Below, in pieces: positions 1 through 10,300 of a stretch of 64,000 nucleotides of DNA. A model generated the notes under the pieces. It made no database searches and was not told the DNA's origin. It saw only the letters and a program-made list of their open reading frames with translations. The position numbers and the translations under genes were made by a program. The stretch comes from Halichondria panicea. Taxonomy: Eukaryota > Porifera > Demospongiae > Suberitida > Halichondriidae. Where the stretch lies: positions 2,916,169 to 2,980,168 of the forward strand of contig NC_087386.1 of NCBI RefSeq assembly GCF_963675165.1. The letters are read 5' to 3'. The stretch's first letter is position 1, and every line of letters starts with the position of its first letter.

Positions 1-577
1 ATAGCTATCATTATTAATTTTTTAAAAGCGATGGCTGATTCAAGCAAGCGTCTATGATTCAAGCAAGCAATTGTGAAGGCTGTGTTTCTGCATCTTTATA
101 GAAGACACTTCAAGAAAGTACACTGGTGCTACTTGTCTACAAAGAGTGCAAATGTACCCGAAAATATCATTCCACAAGCCTACTGTACTGGCCCAGTGCA
201 GTGCATTCTCTTTAGTCTGAGGAATTGTGAAGGAACCAGATAAACACTTGGCAGTCTGGACCCTTCTTACTGCTCCTGGTCCCATGCAGCAATGTAATAA
301 GCAGGTTGTGACAACCAAATTAATGTTGAAAGTTGAAAAAACAACACAAACAAACCAGTATCGTTCACGGAGTTCTTCCAAATTTGCCTCCCTTTTGTAA
401 CTATTCATCGCTCGAACTTGGCTCTTTTTATGTTTACTAAAATCATTAGTATTCTGTTTTGTATTGAATTCTCTCTAGCTCTAATATTGATTGAATTGAT
501 TAGTGTGTCATTGTTTTAATTGTGTCAATTTTGTTGCAAAGGTGGGATACTGTATTCAGTTCTAGCTGTACATGTAG
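1..577. other. Intergenic stretch, no recognisable gene
   Basis: An open frame of 118 codons lies on the minus strand (408 to 52). It resembles no family I know, has no convincing splice or start context, and sits in AT-rich DNA. I do not call it a gene. It could be an orphan exon of a gene to the left. Confidence 0.4.
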
Positions 578-581
578 TTTG

Positions 582-653
582 TGACCACAAGCCATGGTAT
601 ATGGCAGTCAGTATACACTAGGGTATAACTGCCATATACCATGGCTGTGGTCA
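582..653. repeat. Short palindromic element
   Basis: Two arms of about 26 bp (582-608 and 628-653), each containing CCATGGTATATGGCAGT or its complement, face each other around a 19-bp spacer. This is the shape of a foldback MITE. No clear target duplication is visible. Confidence 0.6.
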
Positions 654-678
654 GACAGGTTGTATAAGTAGTACAAAC

Positions 679-1031
679 TAGGCCCTGGCAAATTATGCCG
701 GCATAATTTGGGGCATATAGGTTAGGTCATTATGCTGGCATAATTGGGGCATAATAGGGTTAAAATTTTGGATTTGGTCAATTTGGTACAAATACGACGG
801 TCCTCTACTGTTGCTGAACGTGTTTTTTCTCTTTTAAATGACTCTTTCACGTCTAGAAGATTATGTTGAATCTTCAGTTTATTACTGTTATGTTACAAAT
901 GTACAATACAACAAGAGATAATCTACTATACTGCGGAAAAAAGGACGTCAATGTGGGGCATAATGGGTTCTTTCGACAAGCATAATAGGCTGAATTTGGG
1001 CAGAAAAAAGAGCATAATTTGCCAGAGCCTA
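679..1031 (+). mobile_element. Decayed hAT-family DNA transposon, internally deleted
   Basis: The ends are inverted repeats beginning TAGGCCCTGGCAAATTATG (left, 679) and its near complement (right, ending 1031). They are flanked by an exact 8-bp duplication, GTACAAAC, at 671-678 and 1032-1039; 8 bp is the hAT size. Inside, about 797-920 on the plus strand reads as the C-terminal dimerisation part of a hAT transposase: SSTVAERVFSLLNDSFT, then LEDYVESS in the next frame. The element is 353 bp, with most of the transposase missing and a frame change inside the relic, so it cannot move by itself. Related GGCATAATT motifs recur inside it. Confidence 0.82.
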
Positions 1032-1179
1032 GTACAAACTACAACTGAAGCCTTTGATCTTTGGTGCAACCATAGTACAATAGCTTTTATACACACATTA
1101 TAATGAATATTCTGAATAAACAGAAATTGCATGAACTCCATGATTGTTGTTAAGAACAATTGATGCCAAAAGTTCAAGA

Positions 1180-1490
1180 ATGGCTACATCGCAGAGCCTT
1201 GCAGCTCTCTTCTCACTCTTGCAGCCACCAATAGCTAGCGCGTTCTAGTGCAGAGCTAACTACTAAGTAGAGCAGCAACACTCGGTGAACAAGTTTTGCT
1301 ACGCACTCTTCTGAAAAGGCTGCAATGGCATTCCAAATAAGGTATAACTCGAGAACGAAGCATTATTTTGCAAATCCATGAATTAAAATCCATGACTAGA
1401 AGCCTATAGAAACTCTTACTTACACTTGATTGATCCTTGAGCAGCTGTAGCAGTCTACACACACACAAACTCGTTTGCGCATGCGCACCG
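1180..1490 (-). repeat. Dispersed repeat R1, copy 1
   Basis: The reverse complement of this stretch matches about 10480-10818 over roughly 290 bp, with shared blocks such as GCTGCTCAAGGATCAAT and AATGCTTCGTTCTCGAGTTA. It contains a CA/TG microsatellite and a TGCGCATGCGCA palindrome at one end. No coding potential is visible, so it is probably a non-autonomous element or SINE-like repeat. Its family is unknown to me. Confidence 0.7.
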
Positions 1491-1541
1491 AGGCATAGTC
1501 TAATTAGAGCACTATGCAATTCCTTAATTGGCTTGTGACTA

Positions 1542-1612
1542 TAGCCTCGATCCCAGGCCGCACTTCCTCGAAGAGTGGGCCTGGTATATCGACTATACTT
1601 GCACATGCGCTA
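1542..1612. repeat. Solo end of the TAGCCTCGAT inverted-repeat family
   Basis: The stretch starts TAGCCTCGATCCCAGGCCG and has the same inner layout (GGCCTGGTAT) as the left end of the 10819-11386 element. No matching second end is seen nearby, so this looks like a truncated or solo terminus. Confidence 0.5.
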
Positions 1613-2239
1613 ACCATTAGCCAGGCAGGATAACAACGTGTATGCTCAGTAAAACAATGACAAACGGAAGTGGATTGAAGGAAGTATAATAGAAAGTTCG
1701 ATTGAAGGTTTCTAGCCTATCTGAGAAAGAGCTGATAGCTACCGTAGCCTGCTATGCTAGCAACAGTGTGGATGACAATCGTCTGAACGGAGTGAAAGCT
1801 GAAAGCCTAATGGACAGGCCACGCCCATCTAATACTAACTTTGTGTTGAAAGTCTACTATCTACAGGTAATGCTACTGACTCTGTACAACAATCTACAGC
1901 TCCGTCTCTAGCTAGCTATATATAGCATTATAGCTCTGTGTATGACTTTTAATAATTAGTACATAATTATACTTTGTCAGGATCTTTTCTCTGATAAATT
2001 CAGGACATTTTACAGGAAAAAATATCCAATAATTTTGCGCATGCGCAAGCAGTCGTAGCAGGCCTTCTTTTCAGGGGAGGCCAGTGAAGAAGGCTGACGT
2101 GTAGCAATTAACTCACTGAAAATGGTAGTTAGGCGTTCTGCCTGGACTACTCTTCCTATTAATGAACTCTTGTACCAGGAGTTCATTAATTATACACTCC
2201 TGATTCTACTTAATATTACCGGACACAATTGAAAATCAT
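1613..2239. other. Intergenic stretch
   Basis: There is a 69-codon open frame at 1702-1911 (+) with no recognisable homology, and a TGCGCATGCGCA palindrome (NRF1-type motif) at 2036-2047. I see no supportable gene. Confidence 0.4.
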
Positions 2240-4792
2240 TTAACTCACTGGGCACAAATAAATCGGCTGCTCGAGATGAGACCTCACAATCATCGCTTTA
2301 AATTTTTGTGATTCTAATCTCAAAAGTCTTTCTTTGATGTCGATCATTTTAGAGCGATGAATACGCCATTCAACAAATATGTCTCGAACGTGGTCAATCT
2401 TGTCAATATTAGCATCGACTACAGCGACAATAAATTTTTGGCCATGTGGGGTTCTTAACTGCGATAAATCAAGCAATTTACCTCGATTAGTCTCCTCCTC
2501 AATGATTATCTTGGGATTGTCGGCAAGGTGTTCAGATGATACTAGTGGCTCAATGATATCTTTACAGATGTCAATCTTGTCATCTCTAAATACTAAAGTG
2601 TTCACATCACTTCGGCACACTACACCCTCCACCACAAACAGAATCGGTAGTTAGATAGGTTTAATGGGAGATTGAGATAGTGGTTTAAAGCGTACACGAT
2701 CCCATCTAATTCTAACTTGTTCGTGTTAGTACTTCTGTAAAAGGCAAAGTTACAGTCCTCAAACCTGTTGATGAGCCTGCGGATTTTAGCATTTATTGTA
2801 GATGAAGTACCTCTGGGGGGAACATCAAGTATGATAGCCAGTCCACAAGAATCAAGAGTAGACAGAATTGCATTGTTGATGTTGTGAGCAAACATTTTTG
2901 ACAGATCGATATGATAAAGGCATTTATTGTTCAGATGCAGTCGCATGAGTTTTAAATTACGAAAGCTTTTTTTTTCTTCTTGTCACACCAATTCTCACTA
3001 TTCCCTCAGGCAGTATGCAGACCAAAACAACTGAGCCCAAAACAATCTTCATAAGAAAGAGCGCCAACTTTGATAATAAAAACTCTCTCCCCAGCTTGAG
3101 ACGAGTTTGCTCCAAATCCTCCAGTGTGAAAGTGTGTGGATCGTAATCAAACTCCATCTCCAGCTTGACATACTCGGGTGGTGGCTCTGGTCGACCGGAC
3201 AGGTGAGGGAAAATCTCAGCCACTGTTGTTGTCTTGCGGAACTGCACCATGTCCATGGAGTATTGGCTCATCTTTTTCTTGAGGTCAGAACTGCCAAAGT
3301 GGTCGATAATGTGCTCGAGAAGACTAAAGTCAATGAAGCTAAGGTAGAAGAGTTGAGGTGAACAAAGATTTCTTCGATGGACTTGGCTTTCTGGAAAGTG
3401 TCATATTTTTTTTTCACAAATTTCTCATGCTCGGCTTTGATTGAACTCGAGAGGCGTGCTAACGATTGTCGGAAATTTTCAACAGTGACTCCTTCCCTTG
3501 TGAGCTCAGCCTGTGCCGACTCTTGTAAGCTATAAAACTGTGCCTCAAACCATTTCACTTTGTCTGAGAGAGCAGCATCTGCAAAAACAAATGATTAATG
3601 TAAGTATCGTACAAATCTTAAGAGCCCACCATTCGAAGGCATTGCTGTAACCAGTACTGAGGTGGTAGTGTCTGCAGCACTCTTGTCAGTTGGCTCAAAA
3701 GGCTCCAATGTAGGGAGATCTGCAATTGCATGAGTGGTGTCATCAATCAGGGCATAGGATTATGACATTGTATACATTATGTCCTCAACGCTTGTATGAG
3801 TTTATTCTCGTATGCATGCATGCATTGTCCATTTTTGAAACACATTGCAAGCAATGTCAAGCTACAGGTAATAGGTAATATCAACTTACCACCTGAGACT
3901 GGCCTGGATTCTTTAGAACCAAAGGTCAACGTAGTAACTGTGGAACAAAAATACCCAGTCACCACACACTATCATAAAATCTTAAGCTTCTAGGGTTTAG
4001 TGACCACAAAAAGGTTACAGTGAAACTGTCATTGGCGGATCTAGGATTCTTGAAAGGGGGGTTCTTTTTTACCTTAAAAAAAGATCGTCACTTCTTCGAA
4101 ACAGTCAGCATGCGCATTAAACACCTCAAATTTTTCCTAAAAAAAGGTCTTCACTTTAAAACAGTCAGCATGCGCTGCGCTGGAGAGATTTTTTAGCCTT
4201 ATAGCCACTGAAACTGCACAGACAGAGCTTCGGCTAAAGGTAAGTGAGAAGTGCATGACTATTGTGATAAAGGGACAACTTGCTAACTAGTAGCTTAAGC
4301 CTCCCACATACTCACTATGTCTCAGAGGGGGGTTCAATTGAACCCAAAGAACCCCTCTGGATCTGCATAGCACAACATGTACACAGCTTCAACAATATAC
4401 AAGGCTGCATTCTTACAACACTCACCAGTATTGCACACATTGACAGCTAGCAGCCTCTCCTTCAGTTCCAACAAAATCTCAATCAGTGAGCGATAGTTAT
4501 AGTAAGGGTTTCTTTTGAGCCAAAATGTCAGAGCTTTGATCAGCCCTCCCAGGAAAACAGCATCCCTTACATCAGCCTTCTGTGCCTCATTGAGACCAAG
4601 TCCAGGCACTCCCACATACTTCTCCCAGCCACCAAACAGTCCAGCCAGCTTCAGCAGGTGCCCCTCCTCCACTGTGCCATCTAGCTGGTCCTCTGTTATT
4701 CCAGTTCTTTCAATCAATGTGTCTAAGATGACGCTTGCATCAACATTGTCACAACAAGTAGCCATATCCAAATGTTGAAAAGAAGAAGCCAC
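2240..4792 (-). pseudogene. Death-domain gene with a caspase-like C-terminus, probably broken
   Basis: Exon 1 (4792-4426) encodes a death-domain-like fold: LDTLIERTGIT, then LGLNEAQKADV, then YRSLIEILLEL. Small exons at 3937-3890 and 3719-3630 and a large one from 3578 down follow, all in phase 1. The large exon gives a helical segment (KWFEAQFYSLQ, then LLEHIIDHFGSSDL) and a membrane-like helix near 3030. The remainder, to 2240, loosely resembles a caspase p20 fold (CGLAIILD, then NPKIII) but lacks the expected catalytic His and Cys. The frame changes three times in the large exon: near 3325, in a 9-A run near 2970 (an obvious place for an assembly slip), and near 2640. Neighbouring genes read cleanly, so a pseudogene is likelier than general assembly error. 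A second start at 4762 is equally plausible. The caspase-like assignment is tentative. Confidence 0.5.
4028..4372. repeat. Intronic inverted-repeat element
   Basis: GGCGGATCTAGG near 4034 is answered by CTCTGGATCTGCATAG near 4355 in opposite orientation, with GGGGGGTTC blocks on the inside. It lies in intron 1 of the death-domain gene. The ends resemble the CAGTGGCGGATCCAG termini seen at 22643-22985, so a related MITE family is likely. Confidence 0.45.
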
Positions 4793-5118
4793 GGGAATTG
4801 CACATGCGCATCAGGTGAGGTCAAGAGTTATACCCTGATGGTAGTCATAGACACATTTTTTGTGTGCCTATAATTATACTAATAAACATTGAACAACCTT
4901 TTATGTTCAAGTAAACAAGTAGATGGGCGTGCCATTCCCAGCCATAAAATTAGTTGGCCGTGGCTCGACCGTCCCTGACGGGAGGTCGGGTTGCAAGCTT
5001 ATCTGGGATTTGTTCTTGGTACTTGTACGTACATTTATTATAATAATTACAATAATCACATAATTATAATTACAGTAATCACAGAAGTCTACAAATTACC
5101 ATTAGCACAAAATGATCT
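4793..5118. other. Spacer between death-domain gene and DED-caspase
   Basis: It holds the 3' flank of the caspase gene and the upstream region of the death-domain gene, including a CACATGCGCA motif (NRF1-like half site) at about 4800. Nothing else is recognised. Confidence 0.4.
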
Positions 5119-7237
5119 TCAAATCTGTTCAGGAAAAAAATAGACACTCTTCTTCAGGGTAGTCTCGCTGTGCACACATTGCTGCACTTCAAGCTCTTGG
5201 CCATTCTCAACCAGCACCCCAACTTGTTCACTTACTTCTGTACACACATATCTTGTGAGCACATCGAGGCTATAAGTGTGCATCAGCTGCGGATTTGTGA
5301 AGTAACGTTTCATCGACAAAGCTAGCCAAGAACCATACTCTGGGCTGCTAAAAGCTTCGCTATTCGGGGTACAAGCGTAAACTTTGTAGATATCTGCATC
5401 TTCATGCCCATGAGAGGAGTGGGAACCATCTGCTTTTACAATAGGTGGCCGTCGACATGACTGGAAAAAGAACAGCTTCGGTTTCCCACGGAGAGGTACT
5501 GACTGTGTAGCAAGAGCTTGAATTTCATCCCACTTCAGAATCACACTATCGCTCCCAAACACTCCAGTAGCATTGCCATGAGTTGATACACAACACACAA
5601 AGCTGTCAGAATTGTCTGACTCTTGCATCGCTCTCTCGATTTCTGTGTACATCTTTTCGGCAGTGAGATTCTTGAAAATCCTCACTTCATAACTGAGAGC
5701 TCTAAAAGTTTCCGCTAGCAAAGCCCGATCTTTATCAGCTCCCATTCGCACGCTTAGCTCCAGGTCGGGATCACAAAGATTTTTGTCAAACTTCTTATTC
5801 ACGAACACCACTGCAATACCATGCGGATTTCTGTTCATCTCGTACGAAGGTGGCCGCCCTACAGCTCCAGACAGGTGATGGGCTGTTTTCCTGAGCTGTT
5901 CAACTTCCGTAATCTTCTTCTTCAGTTGTTCTTCTAGCAGTTGAACTTGGAGAGCTTGATCTTGTTCAACCTGGACTTGCTTCATGGCTAAAGCCAATTG
6001 CTTTTGAAGGTTTTGTTTGTCACTCTCTAGTTGATCGATCATGTTAGGTTCCGAGGGTAGGGAACCTTGTGGTCTGGCGATACCTGGAGCAACTACCATT
6101 GACGGTCCAGAACGTACTCCATCTCTTGATTCCATAGAAGAGCTCGAAAATTCTGAAGAGTAGCTGCTGCCAAGAGACGGTCCATATAAGGACGGTTGGT
6201 GAGGGTAGCGTATCTGAGGTTCTCCTTGAGCAGCAATGGGAGAGCTCAGATTGCTTGCTTGAGCGGCAATGGGAGAGCTCAGATTGCTTGCTTGAGCTGT
6301 GAGGAATAGAATGTTACTTATTATAAACAAAAAATATCAGAGAACAGACGATGGTAAAAACAGACCTTGACAGCACAATGTTCCCCAAAGCCTATGTAAT
6401 GGATTAAGGCTCAGTTATCACATTAACAACCCCATGCAAGGGAAAGTACCTGCACTACACAAAACAAGAAGGACAATTGAACAACAAGCCATTACGCCAA
6501 TAATAAACAACAGAAACCACCCTATCTACAACAATGAAATGATGAGTCAGCACAGTATCGCATCAGTACTGCACAATAAATTAGTACAAGTACAGTGTTG
6601 TACAAGCTTATGTATACGTGCCTTGGCTATTGCAGTGATCGGCTATCAGCTCACAGAGGTCCAGGCGACCAATCACATCCAAGACGTTGTAAAGAATGGT
6701 GTAATCGCCTGGTCGGATGGTTCGACTTCCCTCGAGTTTCTTGAAAACGCTCTCAGCACTTTTCAACTTCTCAAGATCCTTGACATGAATGGACGAAGAG
6801 CCTCCATGAAAGAATAAGGCCATGTCGTGAACATCCTCCGCTGATAGTTGCCCTCCGAGATCCCCGAGGAGTTTTTTATGGGAAGAGATAAACGAATTTT
6901 GTCCTTGACCAGCTTCTGTTGGATTAACTCCCGGTCCCGGTATCGGCTTGATCACAGCACTACTACTGGTGGACCCTTTTAAAGCACGATACTGTTCTAC
7001 TAAATGGCTCTTCCGTACAGTTTCCAGGACTTCTTGCAAGAATTGGAGGTTGTTGGGGGTAAGGAAATTTTTCTCTTCCATCAAACAGAATATATCAAAC
7101 CCAGACATAGCATCTTCGAGTTGCCTCCTTGGTAGGGCATTGTCTAGCATAAACCTGAGGCTGCTGACTTCGGATTGAGACAAACTGTTAGAGATTTGGT
7201 AAAGAAATCGTCTGAAAAGGAATGTTTCTGGGTCCAT
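5119..7237 (-). CDS. Initiator-type caspase with tandem DEDs and a coiled coil
   Basis: A caspase-8/10-like cysteine protease, predicted to act in the cytoplasm in death-receptor or immune signalling. Exon 1 (7237-6622) encodes two death effector domains, at about residues 5-85 and 115-203; the second carries the RxDL signature (GRLDLCEL). Exon 2 (6296-5119) encodes a Ser/Pro-rich linker with an 11-residue tandem repeat (AQASNLSSPIA twice), a coiled coil at about 291-342, and the caspase domain at about 360-597. The catalytic His is in STHGN (about 445) and the Cys in FFFQSCRRP (about 486). The usual QACRG is QSCRR here. EYGSWLALSM matches the small-subunit GSW motif. The total is 597 aa. Phase requires the donor AAG|GCACG, i.e. 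a GC-AG intron; this is my inference. It starts 112 bp from PIGC, in the opposite direction. Confidence 0.88.
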
Positions 7238-7349
7238 CTTGTGTGTTGACTTTTAATATGCTGACTGTGCAGTGAAGGGAATTCCCTAGCTTGTTTACGG
7301 TGACCTCATAATTATTAACAAATGATATGAGGGAATTCCCTTAACAAGC
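7238..7349. promoter_or_regulatory. Bidirectional promoter with two palindromic kappaB-type sites
   Basis: The 112-bp gap between the DED-caspase and PIGC start codons contains GGGAATTCCC twice, at 7277-7286 and 7331-7340, each inside a shared 13-bp block AAGGGAATTCCCT or its complement. GGGAATTCCC fits the NF-kappaB/Rel consensus exactly. Sponges possess NF-kappaB, so control of the caspase by it is plausible, but binding is inferred. No TATA box stands out. Confidence 0.5.
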
Positions 7350-10300
7350 ATGGCTTGGAAGAAGGTGCTCTATGAGAAGCAGGCTTATGCTGACAACTAT
7401 GTAGAGCCTGAGCAGTTTCTGGATGGCCTCAGGAAGAATTGTGAGTTTTTTTAACCTTGTGAATGAGTTCGAGTACCCCCTTCCTTAGAACGGCCAGTTG
7501 TTTTTCTGATCACTAGCACTACACTGGAGGCTACTCCTTTTGCCTTCAGAAAGGGAGTGGTAAAGGTGCTCATCAAAAAAGTTGTTCCGTTCGTGAAGAA
7601 TCTCATGCTACCATAAGAATGCAGACATCACAAATAATTATACTTACGTGCGACCGCCCACACACTGATTATGACTGCATGAAATATCACAGGCCTCGAG
7701 TAGAAACACATCAACTAGGCTAACATTTTTTATCACCCACGTATCGCGATGGTAATTAGCGGTTCATTTTAATTGCATTCCACCGGGACAAATATTTGAT
7801 AAGTACATTCCCAGTTCCTTTTCCGAAGGTGAAAATGGCGTGGCCTCCGGTTTAGAATTGCACCATATGTAACCCAATTCCTGGACGCTTGCATAGGTTT
7901 GGGATTCGGGAACCACTGCCATCTCAGCGTGCACAAATCACTTAAAAATCAGTGCATTGATGTCATTTGCGGTCACGTGATAACGTCCAGGCCAATACAC
8001 GTAGTGATTCGTGCACACATGTCGGACCTCCTCTGCTGCCATGTCAGGGTTTGTTCCTGTTGCAGAAATTAAAAAAAGCCCAATCAGATTGTAGCATTCG
8101 AGTGCTGAAGGCGTGGCTCATCAATGAACAAGTCCGTAACTATTCAAATCAAAATGCAATAGTAGACAAGCCAGCTTAAGCCAAAAACATGCCATGCCAG
8201 GGTTTCATCTAGTGGGGGGGGGGGCTGGGGTGAACCTTTCCCCCCCAAAATTTGTATGTAATAATGACATCATCACATTAGTACTGTCTATGTGCAATAT
8301 GTAACTAGATCTACTGTGATGCACTAGCATGTAATAGGCGGTGTGGTCAACAAATGTAGGAGTGGCCAAACATTTTGCAGCGTGTGTACACCTTCTCCCC
8401 CCAAACTTTTAATCCTAGATGAAACCCTCCATGTGCAGTAGCATACAAAATTAACTATTGCAGTTTTTGCCCACTTTAGCAATTCATTTAGCCACACCGT
8501 AAGACTAAGTACCCGTACGAACACCCAACCTTACTTGAGCTTCCAGGGTTGTGCTTCGACCAACTATTATAATTATGTGATCGTAAATCTGCCAGTATTA
8601 ATAATTAAATCATCCCTACCAGACTTGTTAAAACGTTGTTACGTTGGTCGGTATGTGGTTACGATGTAATTTATATTGCAGTGTACACCAAGACCTATAC
8701 CCTGGGAGAGCTCATTCTTTCGTCAATTGTTGTCTCCGTGCAGCTATCGTGGTAAGGAGTTGTTCTAGTTGGTTTGGCGTATGCACTTAGGAATGTAGTA
8801 TCCATGACTTTACCTAGTCTCATGAATCAGCCGCACCTTTGGTGTCCGTCTGAGCACTCTTTACGTGAACTCATGGGCCACGGTGGATTTCCAACGTGAC
8901 CAATGAGATTGCTCACAAGCATCAGGTGACTTGAATAGGAGGCAGCAAATAGTGAAACTTTACATGCGGTTGAGCAGCAAGCAGTGATGTGGCTGAACAG
9001 AGATAGCGGATGTGGTTGCATTTTTATGGTTTTGTTAGCTTGTACAGTGACGTAATACATTCCATTGTGAAATGATTTCACGTAAAGAGTGCTCAGACGG
9101 ACACCAAAGGTGCGGCTGATTCATGAGACTAGACTTTACCTACTGTTTTGTGTTATGTTACCCATGGCCGGCAATTATTTACTACAGCTCATTCATACAC
9201 TATACATGCAATGTGTGTGAATAATTAAGTTCGATAATCACAATGTGTAGAGCTACATCTTTTGTCAACTCATCAGATGCTCTTATGTTTACTACAGCGT
9301 GTGTCTGTTTGTGGGTGTGTACTGGTACATCCAGGAGGGCTGGCTCTATCCTCTCACACTCTTCACAAGCTCCACTGCCCTCACAGCTCTCGGGTACATC
9401 CTCACCACCCCTCTCACCACCATCACTGGTGCTTCAGGTGAGTGCTTACCATGCACCCTATTCATTTATGTTGTGCTGCTAGTGCACACGGCTGGTGGAT
9501 TATTTCTAGAATGGCTGGAAGTATAGTGCATAATTATAATTATAATAATAGTGATCTCACATTTCTTGACAATGGTCATTGTAATTATAAGGACTAAAAA
9601 CCCCGTTGTAGTTAGACCTCACTTCACTTTCTCTAGCCAATAAATATTCCCCAACTCACAAGTACACTTCACTCTCGAGTATTACGCATGTAGGTGTGGT
9701 AAGGGACCAGTTTGTTCCCTCTCTCCTCTTTGTTCTTTTCCTCGCTGGAGTCTCCCCCATCCTGAGAACACTCACTGAGTCTATCTCTACGGACACCATA
9801 TGGGCAATGACAGTAGGTCCATCACTAGCAGCTGTGTTATGACGTCTGCTTGAGCATTGGATCCGCCTATTAGCGCAGAATGAGTACAATGTGTAAACCT
9901 TTTACAGCTACAAGTACGTTTTACTGTACCCAAAATACACATATCTCAGACAAGCTTGTAATCAAATTTGTGCCTGTTTCCTCATGGCCATTCTCTTGAT
10001 AATAGGTGGGAATGATGGCGACTCACCTCGTGTTCCACAACTATGGCAGTGAAGATGGAAGGTACACTCACATAATGTGCAACATTCCTTCAAATCGTTT
10101 ATCCCCTCCTTGCAGAGCGAGCAGGGCTATCTCTCTGAATGCTGCTATATTCGGGTCAGTGTGTCTGGCCTCGAGACTGCCCTCTGCCCTGGGGGCATTT
10201 GTCGTGGTCATGTTTGCCGTTCAACTCTTTGCATTGGTTCCCCAATTGAGAGCACGGGGCAGAGTGAGTAACTACATGTGTATGTCACCTGAGTTTGCCT

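Noticed and set aside
52-408. 118-codon minus-strand open frame
   Set aside because: No known domain, signal or splice support; kept only as a note.
2957-3271. Independent small membrane protein gene
   Set aside because: Its frame continues the upstream death-domain exon after a frame change, so it is part of that gene rather than a separate one.
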